Shown in pieces: positions 54,273-62,895 of a stretch of DNA of 64,000 bases (positions within the stretch are counted from its first letter, which is position 1; every line of letters begins with the position of its first letter). The notes below the pieces were generated by a model. That model searched no databases, was not told the origin of the DNA, and saw nothing but the letters and a program-made list of their open reading frames with translations. The position numbers and the translations under genes were made by a program. The DNA is from Brucella pecoris (lineage in GTDB: Bacteria; Pseudomonadota; Alphaproteobacteria; Rhizobiales; Rhizobiaceae), in contig NZ_VEWK01000014.1 of NCBI RefSeq assembly GCF_006376675.1, positions 1-64,000 of the forward strand. The letters are read 5' to 3'.

Positions 54273-56090
54273 TTAAAGATTCTCGTCGATGAAACGGGCA
54301 AGCGCGCCAAACACGCGGCGACGATTTTCGATACGCGCAAAGCCATGGCCTTCATGCGGCACGCGCAGATATTCGATAGGCTTGCCGAGGCCGCGTAAGC
54401 AGGAATAGACCATCTCGCTCTCGCACGGGGTGACGCGCGGGTCCTCCAGACCATGTGCTATCATCAATGGTGCTGCGATATTTCCGATGCTGTTGATGGG
54501 TGAGAAACTCTCCAACTCATCACGCATGGTTTCGGCATCACCATATTCAACAGCGCGCAGCTCCTTGCGCCATGGTCCCGTCGTCTGCAACAAGGTGAGA
54601 AAATTGGCGATCCCGTAATATTCGACGCCAAGCTTCCACAGATCGGGATATTCGGTCATGGCCGACAAGACCATGAAACCACCATAGGAACGACCGAACA
54701 CACCGATACGGTATGCATCGACATCGCTGCGTGCCGCGACCGCCATGCGCACCGCCTTGAGATCAGCAACGCTGTTCATGCGTAATTCGCGATCATCCAG
54801 GTGTTGGTAGGCGCGGCCATATCCCGTGCTGCCGCGAATATTTGGCGCGATGACCATGATGCCTTGCGCCAGCATGTACTGAATGTCCGCACGAAAATCC
54901 GGCTTCCACTGGGCTTCAGGACCGCCATGTACGATTATCATCACCGGATAACCATCGAGACCTGCAGCACGCTCCGGCTTGTAGATGAAATAGGGAACCT
55001 CCAAACCGTCAAAACTTGCAACGCTTGTCACTATCGGTTCGAGGAAAGTCGGTAATTTAACCTTGGCCTTTGGTGCGTCTGTCAGGCACGTGAAAGCACC
55101 GCTTTCAACATCGCAGCGCCAGATGTCGCCCGACGTCGCAGCACCTTCCACAGGCATGATCAGTGACGTGCCATCCGGTGTCCACGCAACGGAAGCGACC
55201 ACTGCGTCAACCGGCATTTCAAGCCGTTTGAGTACCGCCCCGTCCCGGCCAATCAGAACCACGTCGTTCCAGCCTTGACGGTTCAGGACGAGTGCTATCC
55301 TGCGCTGATCCGGTGAGATAGCGAGCGCTTCGACATCCTGCCCGTCGAAGGTCGCAAGTTCAGTCAGCGATGCCGCGTCGTGCGGCTTGACCATGACAGA
55401 GAGATATTCGCGTTCCTGATCGGCAATCAGCAGAATGCCGGAGCCGTCCTTGAAGAATTTCGGCGATTGATAGCGTGCCCGTCCTTCATGCGGCAGGGCA
55501 TTTTCATAGGTGCCAGTTTCGAGATCGAGGCGACAGAAATCCTGATCCGTCATTGCGCGCTGGCAATCATTGACCAGCAACGACTTGCCGTCGGGCGCAA
55601 AGACGGCGGGCGTGCGCCATCCGATCCCCTCGTAAACGCATTTCGTCTCGCCGGTTGCAACAGTCATCACATGAATATCCATGTGGAAACGGTCACGATA
55701 ATTAGCGCCATAGGCGATCTGTGTGCCATCCGGCGACCAGCAACCCCAGGCATGAACCACCGTAGTATCGGTGGTAAGGAGGTGCGGCTCGCCTTCGGCA
55801 TTTTGGATCAGCCAGAGCTGATGGCGTTCGTCGCCGCCCCAGTCGGTCGTAATGAGCAGGTCGCGGCTCTTGGGATTGAAGGCAAGATTGCCGACCGGTT
55901 CCGGCAGATTGGTAAGCTGGCGCGGCGTACCGCCTGCAAGAGGGCGCCCCCAGACCTGCGCCGTGCCGCTTTCATCGCTGAGATAGACTAGAAGTTCGCC
56001 GTCCGGCGAGACAGCGGGCTTCACCGCCTTGCAGATATCGATGTAGTGCGTCATCGAAAGCGAGGTATCGGCGGCCTTTGTATCGAACAT
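54273..56090 (-). CDS. S9-family prolyl oligopeptidase-like serine peptidase
   Basis: A 605-residue peptidase with an N-terminal beta-propeller (about 15-345; WD-like VSPDGELLVYLSD, AWGCWSPDGTQIAYG and similar blades) and a C-terminal alpha/beta-hydrolase domain (about 350-605). The nucleophile motif is GRSYGGF, with HGGPEAQW for the oxyanion region and HGLEDPRV and HEGHG for the Asp and His. It resembles acylaminoacyl peptidases and dipeptidyl peptidases. Cytosolic. Part of the peptide operon, 36 bp after the prolyl iminopeptidase gene. Confidence 0.92.
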   Translation of the reverse strand: MFDTKAADTSLSMTHYIDICKAVKPAVSPDGELLVYLSDESGTAQVWGRPLAGGTPRQLTNLPEPVGNLAFNPKSRDLLITTDWGGDERHQLWLIQNAEGEPHLLTTDTTVVHAWGCWSPDGTQIAYGANYRDRFHMDIHVMTVATGETKCVYEGIGWRTPAVFAPDGKSLLVNDCQRAMTDQDFCRLDLETGTYENALPHEGRARYQSPKFFKDGSGILLIADQEREYLSVMVKPHDAASLTELATFDGQDVEALAISPDQRRIALVLNRQGWNDVVLIGRDGAVLKRLEMPVDAVVASVAWTPDGTSLIMPVEGAATSGDIWRCDVESGAFTCLTDAPKAKVKLPTFLEPIVTSVASFDGLEVPYFIYKPERAAGLDGYPVMIIVHGGPEAQWKPDFRADIQYMLAQGIMVIAPNIRGSTGYGRAYQHLDDRELRMNSVADLKAVRMAVAARSDVDAYRIGVFGRSYGGFMVLSAMTEYPDLWKLGVEYYGIANFLTLLQTTGPWRKELRAVEYGDAETMRDELESFSPINSIGNIAAPLMIAHGLEDPRVTPCESEMVYSCLRGLGKPIEYLRVPHEGHGFARIENRRRVFGALARFIDENL

Positions 56091-56126
56091 CGAACTTTCC
56101 TTAATTCCAGATATTGATGAGTGCGC

Positions 56127-57164
56127 TCACGCCAACTGCCGCGCCAGCCGGGCAGAGGCGGCTTCCAACGCATCGACCATTGGGCCGACCGTCGATTGAT
56201 GATTGGCAAGTGTGACGATGGTGAATCCGGCCTCCGGCCAGGCTTCCTTGAGTTTCCACGCCGTCATCATCGGCGTCACCATGTCGTATCTCGCCTGCAC
56301 GATTTCAGCAGGGAGATGACGAATACGATCGATATTCTCGATGAGATAATTGTCCGGAAGGAAAGCGCGGTTGACGCAATAATGGGTGAAAATGCGCGAT
56401 ACCGCCAAGGCTGCTTCCGACTTCAGAAGTTTGGCAACATGACTTGCGTCCGGTTCCAAGGTCTGGGTACGCGCCGAAAATCCGCGCAGGCTCTGGGCCG
56501 CAGCCAGTTCCTGCACCAAATCACCTGACGTGAGCCGCTTGTAATAAGCGGCTAGCAGATCACCACGCTCCTCTTCCGGCACGAATGCAGCAAATTCCTG
56601 CCAGTGATCAGGGAAAACAGCGCGGCAACCATGGAACCACCAGTCTGTGTCATCCTGCCCGCCCAGAAATATGCCGTGCAACCGAAAGCCGAGGCAGCGC
56701 CGCGGATGCGCGACGCCATAGGCAAGCGACAGACACGACCCCCAGGAACCACCTGCCACAAGCCAGCGTTCAATGCCCAATCTCTCGCGCACGGCTTCAA
56801 TGTCCGCGATCAGATGCTGTGTGGTGTTTTCAGCAATTTCAGCGACAGGGGTGGAACGTCCCGCGCCGCGCTGATCGAAGGTAATGACACGATAGGTGTC
56901 GAGATCGAAACTGGCGATCTGCGCGGCCGAGACGCCCGCACCGGGACCGCCGTGCAGAAAGACAGCGGGGATACCTTTCGGATTGCCATATTCCAAAACG
57001 GAAAGCTCATGTATGTCGCTGACTTGCAAACGGAACTCATGCGCCGACTGCGCGGCGCTTGCCGCTCCAACAGCGCCGCTTTTCAGCTCCGAATCATTGA
57101 TTTGCTTCGCCTTTTTTTCAGAAGGACAAGACATTTCCTTCGGAACGCGCTTGGCATCCGTCAT
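56127..57164 (-). CDS. Proline iminopeptidase-type alpha/beta hydrolase
   Basis: A 345-residue S33 peptidase. HGGPGAG forms the oxyanion hole, VAGGSWGSCLSLAYG holds the nucleophilic Ser, and the C-terminal VQARYDMVTP and NHQSTV segments supply the Asp and His region. Such enzymes remove N-terminal proline from peptides. A charged N-terminal extension of about 45 residues (Lys- and Ser-rich) is longer than in E. coli-type enzymes. It is the first gene of the closely packed peptide operon; 422 bp separate it from the isoaspartyl peptidase gene upstream. Confidence 0.88.
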   Translation of the reverse strand: MTDAKRVPKEMSCPSEKKAKQINDSELKSGAVGAASAAQSAHEFRLQVSDIHELSVLEYGNPKGIPAVFLHGGPGAGVSAAQIASFDLDTYRVITFDQRGAGRSTPVAEIAENTTQHLIADIEAVRERLGIERWLVAGGSWGSCLSLAYGVAHPRRCLGFRLHGIFLGGQDDTDWWFHGCRAVFPDHWQEFAAFVPEEERGDLLAAYYKRLTSGDLVQELAAAQSLRGFSARTQTLEPDASHVAKLLKSEAALAVSRIFTHYCVNRAFLPDNYLIENIDRIRHLPAEIVQARYDMVTPMMTAWKLKEAWPEAGFTIVTLANHQSTVGPMVDALEAASARLARQLA

Positions 57165-57586
57165 TCATTTCCCCATTTTTGCGCTCGTTTGAAAGGCGCG
57201 TCAGCCGCCGTTGTTCCAAGCTGATCTTCATGCTTTTTCAAGAGCGTGAAGAAAAACCGGAGAACAACTTCCCTTGACCGGCAGTTTTGTTATTTGAATT
57301 TATAGGCAGCAAATTTATGCGCTGGCTAATGCAATTTTAGACTTGCCATTCCAATTTGGAATAGCGAGGCAAAATCATATACACGAAGAAATTTTCGGCT
57401 CACAGCTTTGCTTCATTCGGATAAAGCTGATCTCACAACACCTGCGAAGAACAGCACTACCGAGCGTCATGGCGAAGAAAAGTAGGCGTACGAGCCCCGA
57501 TCACCCAACACGCGTCAACAACCGTCTGAATGAAATGGGCAGACGTTTTCTAGCAAACTCTGCGATCATCGGCGAGCGCTTCGATC
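57165..57586. other. Promoter region of the peptide operon
   Basis: 422 bp without a supported gene. It contains a perfect palindrome ATTCCAATTTGGAAT at 57348-57362 and AT-rich stretches on both sides, as expected of a regulated promoter. The right end adjoins the stop of the isoaspartyl peptidase gene; no strong terminator is visible. Confidence 0.5.
57348..57362. promoter_or_regulatory. 15-bp palindrome upstream of the peptide operon
   Basis: ATTCCAATTTGGAAT is symmetric apart from its centre base. It lies about 185 bp upstream of the first ATG of the operon. It is a candidate operator; the regulator is not assigned, with the LysR protein at the far end of the operon one possibility. Confidence 0.45.
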
Positions 57587-58519
57587 CTAACGGTAGATTC
57601 CAGTATGAATCTCACCGTTCAAATCGCACCAGGCACGATACATGCCGGGACTGTTGAACGGCAAACAGACATTACCCTTGCGATCCACGGCAACAAGGCC
57701 ACCGGAGCCACCAATTTCACCGAGTTCGCGGACAACTGCATCAGCCGCTTCACCGAGCGATTGTCCAGCCCAGCGCATCCGGGCATCAATTTCATGACCT
57801 ACGGCCCAGCGAATGAAATATTCTCCGTGACCGGTGGCCGAAAGCGCAACGGTCTGGTCGTCTGCCCAGGTTCCAGCGCCTATGACCGGACTGTCTCCAA
57901 CACGTCCCGGAGTCTTGGCGGTCATCCCACCAGTGGATGTGGCTGCCGCCAAGTGTCCGAAGCTGTCTAGAGCAGCGGCTCCGACAGTTCCGTGCTTGCG
58001 GGCGGGATCGCCATCGTCAGCAGCACCGCTGCGGCGACGTAGCATTTCATCATGCAATGCCTTGCGACGTTGCTCCGTCGAGAACCATTCCGGAGGCATC
58101 ATTTCCAAACCAGCAGCTTCGCAAAAACGCTTTGCCCCTGCGCCTGCAAAAAATACGTGCTCAGTCTGTTCCATGACCGCACGCGCCGCCAGGACTGGAT
58201 TGCGTGGCCCGCAAATTCCCGAAATGGCACCGCATGCACGAGTAGCGCCGTCCATGATGGCGGCATCCATCTCATGCGTTTCATCCGTTGTGAAAACAGA
58301 ACCACGGCCTGCGTTGAACAGTGGATTTTCTTCCAGCGCGACCACAGACGCCGTGACGGCATCAATGGCTGTGCCCCCGTCCCGCAACACGTCGAGCCCA
58401 GCCTGTAAGCATTCGCGTAAACCGGCATGAAAGGCCGCTTCCTTCTCCGGCGACATATTAGCCTTGAGAATGGTTCCAGCGCCGCCATGCAACGCAATTA
58501 CAGGTACGAACTTGGACAT
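57587..58519 (-). CDS. iaaA: Isoaspartyl peptidase / plant-type L-asparaginase
   Basis: A 310-residue Ntn hydrolase precursor that self-cleaves before Thr178 in KHGTVGAAALD (E. coli IaaA uses Thr179) to make alpha and beta subunits. ALHGGAGTI at the start and NPLFNAGRGSVFT and the TSTGGMTAK stretch after the nucleophile are family marks. It hydrolyses beta-aspartyl dipeptides and asparagine. In E. coli iaaA sits next to a glutathione/peptide ABC importer, a similar logic to the Dpp-type importer downstream here. Cytosolic, no signal peptide. Confidence 0.93.
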   Translation of the reverse strand: MSKFVPVIALHGGAGTILKANMSPEKEAAFHAGLRECLQAGLDVLRDGGTAIDAVTASVVALEENPLFNAGRGSVFTTDETHEMDAAIMDGATRACGAISGICGPRNPVLAARAVMEQTEHVFFAGAGAKRFCEAAGLEMMPPEWFSTEQRRKALHDEMLRRRSGAADDGDPARKHGTVGAAALDSFGHLAAATSTGGMTAKTPGRVGDSPVIGAGTWADDQTVALSATGHGEYFIRWAVGHEIDARMRWAGQSLGEAADAVVRELGEIGGSGGLVAVDRKGNVCLPFNSPGMYRAWCDLNGEIHTGIYR

Positions 58520-58577
58520 TTTAGCTCACTATTAAGGATGCGTTCACAGATCGGAGTAATGCGAAGAAATATGCAAA

Positions 58578-58958
58578 CTATCGGAATGTGTCAGCCGGTT
58601 TTGACTGGTTCGTGTCACTTTGTGTATTCTCGAGTTCCTTCGGCAAAGGCTGGCTTGAGCAGCGCATATGCATTTCACGAACGAATAGTTTTCGCCGCTT
58701 CTCATCATTCTCTTTTATTGCCATTGCAATACCCAGTCCGTAGGGGCCGATAAGAAGTCCTGGAGCCAGATCGGAAACCTTCTTTTCTCCCGCTTCATAA
58801 TTCACAACCTCCGCGCGAATTTGTTCGCACTGCGGTGACTGCCATTTAGGGTCCTGCGAGGAGAGAGTGGTTGCATAGTTTTGCGGCGATGTCGTGCATC
58901 CTGCCAATGTCAACGACAGCAGGCCAATAGCCCCCGCCCCTATACGATCCATCTTCAT
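58578..58958 (-). CDS. Small lipoprotein, unknown
   Basis: A 126-residue protein with a lipoprotein signal peptide: a short positive start (MKMDR), hydrophobic core GAGAIGLLSLT and lipobox LAGC, lipidated at about Cys19. The rest is hydrophilic with a glycine-rich hydrophobic patch (LLIGPYGLGIAMAI) and a second conserved-looking Cys near residue 102. ATG 58958 with GGAGCAG upstream is preferred over the longer frame, because it puts the signal peptide at the N-terminus. Monocistronic. The function is unknown. Confidence 0.75.
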   Translation of the reverse strand: MKMDRIGAGAIGLLSLTLAGCTTSPQNYATTLSSQDPKWQSPQCEQIRAEVVNYEAGEKKVSDLAPGLLIGPYGLGIAMAIKENDEKRRKLFVREMHMRCSSQPLPKELENTQSDTNQSKPADTFR

Positions 58959-59050
58959 ACTGCTCCGTCTCATTGTTAAAACAGTTCCAACCCTGGGCCG
59001 GTTGGTGGTTGCAATTTCTATCACATCACCCGCGCTTTCCAGTGGGCTTC

Positions 59051-59281
59051 TTAACTTTTTCCATCTTCAAGAATCGCTTCCGCCACCAGTCCGCCAGCTA
59101 TACGAAAGTCATCGGACCATTCGTCATCATCAAATACACAAAGCGCAATTGTTGCACATCTCTGCCTCTCCTTGAGAAGGGCGAGTGCAATGGCCTCTAA
59201 AGTAGCCGTTTCACCGCTCGTTTGGGCGATTTCGAGCCACAAACCTTTAGCAGCGTCTGCAATATCACGGGAAAACTCCAT
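59051..59281 (-). CDS. Small hypothetical cytosolic protein
   Basis: A 76-residue acidic protein with helices and a DDDEWSDDF patch in the C-terminal half. No known domain. AGGAGG at 8 bases before the ATG is a strong ribosome-binding site, and it lies inside a small hairpin. Its acidic, soluble character and good start support a real gene of unknown function. Confidence 0.7.
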   Translation of the reverse strand: MEFSRDIADAAKGLWLEIAQTSGETATLEAIALALLKERQRCATIALCVFDDDEWSDDFRIAGGLVAEAILEDGKS

Positions 59282-59288
59282 GTAGTCC

Positions 59289-59302
59289 GCCTCCTCGGAG
59301 GC
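59289..59302 (-). promoter_or_regulatory. Hairpin that includes the ribosome-binding site of the 76-residue protein gene
   Basis: On the minus strand GCCTCCGAGGAGGC can pair GCCTC with GAGGC around CGAG, burying AGGAGG. This could lower translation until the hairpin opens. Palindromic symmetry is exact, but the short stem makes the effect uncertain. Confidence 0.4.
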
Positions 59303-59495
59303 TTCAGCAAGCAGAAGCCTTATTTCATCGAATCATAAAACAGCCCCTGATTTTTAGCGATTCAGAATGAATTGCGTCAGACACTTTTCAATCACACTAC
59401 AGTCAACGATACTTTCTATTCGAATGAATATAAGCTTTGAAGCTTCAACGCATCACGACCGGTGGGTAGTGGTTTAATAAATAGTGAGGTCGAGT

Positions 59496-59657
59496 TTGAA
59501 GCCGGATTTAGTCTTTAAAGTCGTTCTCGCGCTTTGCACTGCCTTCCTTCTGATCGCTATATTTGTCAGATTTTATCACGAGTATCATGATATCGATCCG
59601 ACCTGGGGCAATATGCGCCCCGGAATTCATCCCGGATGGAATGATCGCGAGGACTAG
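59496..59657 (+). CDS. Small single-helix membrane protein
   Basis: A 53-residue frame, TTG start with GAGG six bases upstream: a positively charged start (LKPD), one transmembrane helix (about 6-26, VFKVVLALCTAFLLIAIFV), then a polar tail with HEYHDIDPTWGNMRPGIHPGWND (read in parts). A GTG at 59484 is an alternative start giving four more residues. The helix plus a structured, tryptophan-containing tail is more protein-like than chance. Function unknown. Confidence 0.5.
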   Translation: MKPDLVFKVVLALCTAFLLIAIFVRFYHEYHDIDPTWGNMRPGIHPGWNDRED

Positions 59658-59837
59658 TTTCATTTAGCTGTGTTGATCGATTTGAGCTTTATCGAAGAGG
59701 CGACGTCGATCATGCACGCCTTCAGAGAAGAAAATCGCAGTAATCGTCACAATTTTATGACTGCAATCGTTAGACACCTTAGGCTAGGTTTCAATCCGTA
59801 AAGGTGATCTTCCGATCCCCTAGTGGAGAGGCATGGC

Positions 59838-61127
59838 ATGACGGTTGAATCTAAGTCCATCCGTATCATACGAACAGTCGTGGAAACGCTGCGCCCACAA
59901 TTCAACATAGAACTGTGGGACGGTACGCGGATAGGCACATTCGACGGTCCGTCACTGATGATCAACGATCCGACGATTGTTCGACAACTGATTCTCAAGC
60001 CCAATTACGATTCCCTGATCGATATCTGGACTTCGGGTCGTGTCGATATCAGCAATGGCACTATTTTTGATCTCGCCAGTGCCCGAACCGACGGCAGCGT
60101 GAAGAACAGACTAAAAGAGCTGCCCAAGTGGCAATTACTAAAGGACCTCCCAGCACTCCTATTTGCCGGAAAGTCCGACGCACGTGCGGCTTTGGACGGT
60201 AAGGAGCCTTTTGTCAGCGGATCGAACAAGGAAGCGATTACCCATCATTACGATGTATCCAACGAGTTTTACCGTTTATTTCTCGATGAGCGGATGGTTT
60301 ACACTTGCGGTTATTTCACGGACTGGGCCAACGACATCGATCAGGCACAGAAGGACAAGCTGGAGCTGATCTGCCGTAAATTGCGCTTGAAACCCGGTGA
60401 TCGGCTTCTGGATATTGGCTGCGGCTGGGGCGCTCTTCTTATTTATGCAGCGCAGAATTTTGGCGTCATCGGCACCGGCGTTTCGCTCTCCGAAGCGCAA
60501 ACGGCGCTGGCCCGCGAGAGGATCAGGCTAGCAGGACTTGAAGATAAGATCACCATTCACGTCAAATCCTATACCGAGCTGGACGGCCAGTTCGACAAAA
60601 TATCGTCTGTTGGAATGTTCGAGCATGTCGGCATCACCAATTACGATAGTTATTTCAGCACCGTGAACCGGCTTCTGCGTCCAGGCGGACTTTACATGCA
60701 CCACGCAATCACTCGCCGCATGAAGAAGAACAAAAAATCCTTCAAGCGCAAAAGTGCTGAGCATAAGGCACTTGTGAAGTACATTTTCCCCGGTGGGGAA
60801 CTCGATCACTTGGGGATGACGGTAGAAAATCTCGAAGGGTACGGCTTCGAAGTTCACGACGTGGAAAATCTGCGCGAACATTATGGCCGCACCTGCCGTT
60901 TATGGTGCGAACGGCTCCATTCCAATTTCGACAAGGCCGTTGCCGAAATTGGCTATCCAAAAGCGCGGCTCTGGCTCCTCTATCTTGCTGGATGTTCTCT
61001 GGCATTTGAAAGAGGCACCGTTCAGATTAACCAGACATTGGCTTCAAAACGCAAACGCGGCATTTCCGCCGTGCCCCAGACCAGAGCGGATATCTACGCC
61101 AATTTCGGCAACCCGGGCGCCGGCTGA
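59838..61127 (+). CDS. Cyclopropane-fatty-acyl-phospholipid synthase-family methyltransferase
   Basis: A 429-residue CFA-synthase-type enzyme. The N-terminal lipid-binding domain (about 1-110) is followed by HHYDVSNEFYRLFLDERMVYTCGYF (read in parts), the SAM motif LLDIGCGWGALLIYAA and the MFEHVGITNY segment, and the C-terminal ENLREHYGRTCRLWCERL. It methylenates unsaturated acyl chains of phospholipids using SAM. ATG 59838 with GGAGAGG upstream is chosen; a GTG 5 codons earlier overlaps that site. Two or more CFA paralogues are common in Rhizobiales. Convergent with the FGGY kinase gene; a long inverted repeat lies between. Confidence 0.9.
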   Translation: MTVESKSIRIIRTVVETLRPQFNIELWDGTRIGTFDGPSLMINDPTIVRQLILKPNYDSLIDIWTSGRVDISNGTIFDLASARTDGSVKNRLKELPKWQLLKDLPALLFAGKSDARAALDGKEPFVSGSNKEAITHHYDVSNEFYRLFLDERMVYTCGYFTDWANDIDQAQKDKLELICRKLRLKPGDRLLDIGCGWGALLIYAAQNFGVIGTGVSLSEAQTALARERIRLAGLEDKITIHVKSYTELDGQFDKISSVGMFEHVGITNYDSYFSTVNRLLRPGGLYMHHAITRRMKKNKKSFKRKSAEHKALVKYIFPGGELDHLGMTVENLEGYGFEVHDVENLREHYGRTCRLWCERLHSNFDKAVAEIGYPKARLWLLYLAGCSLAFERGTVQINQTLASKRKRGISAVPQTRADIYANFGNPGAG

Positions 61128-61239
61128 AGCAACGCAGACATCTGCGGCCAGTGGTCTGATTCCGGCATTTGCATCCATCGGATGTGGATACCGAGCAAAT
61201 GTCGGAATCGAGAAGACCACGCGTAAATTTATGGTCCTA

Positions 61240-61307
61240 GTGGATTGAATTTGACGTTTGAAACGAGATCTATGTCGGAGGGGTATCAAACGTCAAATTC
61301 AATCCAC
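61240..61307. repeat. Perfect 22-bp inverted repeat with 24-bp spacer
   Basis: The arms 61240-61261 and 61286-61307 are exact reverse complements (left arm begins GTGGATTGAATTTGAC). It lies between the convergent CFA-synthase-like and FGGY kinase genes. It could act as a bidirectional transcription stop without a T tract, but such perfection over 22 bp is more typical of a dispersed palindromic element. Confidence 0.75.
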
Positions 61308-61335
61308 GAGTTCATCAAAGACGGAGGCATCTTCG

Positions 61336-62859
61336 CTAACTGTACGCCCTTTTTATCGAATTGGTCTGTATCAGACGCCAAAGCGGCGTCATTGCCTCCG
61401 TGATATCCCTGTAAAGCGCGTAGCGACGATTGTAGTGCTCAACCAAAGCGGCATTCGGCTTATAGTGCCGATCAGCACGCACCATGGCAGTGGCGCCATC
61501 TGTAAAATCAGAGAACAAACCGACACCGGTTGCCGCAGCTATGGCCGCACCGAGCGCGCCCGTTTCCCGCGAAACGGCAACCGACACAGGCACGCCGAGC
61601 ACGTCGGCAAAAATCTGGGGCCACAGACGGCTCCGGGAACCACCACCGGAAAGCACGGCCTCCTCGAAAGTCGCGCCTGCTTTGCGGATTGTCTCCACGT
61701 GCTGACGATGACCAAAAGCAACACCTTCGAGTAACGCTCGGATCAAATGCCCCTTGGTGTGCCAGCCCGCAATACCGTAAAATCCCGCACGCGCATGACC
61801 GTCCTGCTGCGCTCCGTAGAGATAAGGGTGGTAAAGCGGATCATCATTTGCGGGCTCAATCGCCGCTGCCAGGCCGCAACAGACATCAAAAGGCGAGACA
61901 TCGGCGTGATGTTCACCTTCGAAGAACTCCCGCACCAGCCATTCCAGATTTGCCGCCGAGGTAGCGCTGTTTTCCATCGCCATGTAACGGTTGCGATCGA
62001 AAGTCGACGTCATGAAAACCGGCCCCTCAAGATCGGGACCGTCGACAATGATCTGATTGATGCTCCACGTGCCAGCGATGATCGACGCGCTGCCCGTACG
62101 TGAAACCCCGGAACCGAGCGCCGATGCGACGACGTCGAAGAGTCCCCCAATCACAGGCGTACCCGCAGCAAGCCCGGTCTCACGCGCCACGGCTTCCGTT
62201 ACGTTGCCTGCAATGTTGTCACTTTCGATGAGTGGCGGCAGGATATCCATGCAATCGCTCAGGCCATAAGCTTCCATCAGAGTCCTGTCATAACGGCGCT
62301 TTGCCAGATCAAGCAAGCCTGCTCCCGACATATCGGAAACTTCGCTAAAACGTTTGCCGGTCAGGCGATTGACGACAAAGTCCTTGGAGAAGAATACCGT
62401 GCCGATCTGGTCAAACAGATCAGGCTGATGACGCTTCAGCCAGGCAAGGAGGGTCGGGGTTTGGGAGGGCCAAGGACGCTGACGAGCTATCGGATAGGTC
62501 CTTGCGCCCACGCCTTCCGCTGCCCACTCTTCAACGAGATCGGTCGCACGTGTGTCGAGTGACTGTATGCCGATGAGAGGCTCCCCCTCCCGGTCAAGCG
62601 CATAAAGCCCGTTGCCATGTCCGGCACAACCGATAGCGGCGATGTCGCTCGCTGCTATACCTGCTTTATCGAGGCAAGCCCGTATGACCCTCTTGGCATT
62701 GGACCAGAGTTCACCAAGGTCACGCTCGACATGGCCAGGATGTGGCATGCAGCTATGTCCCTCCTCCCCCGCATGTGCGAGTTCGCGTCCCGTAAGATCA
62801 AAGACCACCGCTTTGATGACGGTGTTGCCCGCATCAAGCCCCAACAGATATTTTTGCAT
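61336..62859 (-). CDS. FGGY-family carbohydrate kinase
   Basis: A 507-residue sugar kinase of the xylulokinase/LsrK-like group. The N-terminal phosphate loop is GLDAGNTVIKAVVFD, the substrate motif is in CAGHGNGLYALD, and the FGGY C-terminal half has AGTWSINQI and VLSGGGSRSRLWPQIFADVLGVPV (read in parts). It phosphorylates a ketose or polyol; the exact sugar is not determinable. GGGAGGGG precedes the ATG, 36 bp after an aldolase gene. With the aldolase and the GlpD-like dehydrogenase it forms a small sugar or polyol pathway. Confidence 0.9.
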   Translation of the reverse strand: MQKYLLGLDAGNTVIKAVVFDLTGRELAHAGEEGHSCMPHPGHVERDLGELWSNAKRVIRACLDKAGIAASDIAAIGCAGHGNGLYALDREGEPLIGIQSLDTRATDLVEEWAAEGVGARTYPIARQRPWPSQTPTLLAWLKRHQPDLFDQIGTVFFSKDFVVNRLTGKRFSEVSDMSGAGLLDLAKRRYDRTLMEAYGLSDCMDILPPLIESDNIAGNVTEAVARETGLAAGTPVIGGLFDVVASALGSGVSRTGSASIIAGTWSINQIIVDGPDLEGPVFMTSTFDRNRYMAMENSATSAANLEWLVREFFEGEHHADVSPFDVCCGLAAAIEPANDDPLYHPYLYGAQQDGHARAGFYGIAGWHTKGHLIRALLEGVAFGHRQHVETIRKAGATFEEAVLSGGGSRSRLWPQIFADVLGVPVSVAVSRETGALGAAIAAATGVGLFSDFTDGATAMVRADRHYKPNAALVEHYNRRYALYRDITEAMTPLWRLIQTNSIKRAYS

Positions 62860-62895
62860 CCAGAACCCCTCCCAAGGTTCAACTGGTTCAGCAAC

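Noticed and set aside
57343-57657. A 104-codon plus-strand frame beginning at the ATTCCAATTTGGAAT palindrome
   Set aside because: TTG start without a ribosome-binding site, overlapping the 3' end of iaaA in antisense, with no protein-like pattern.
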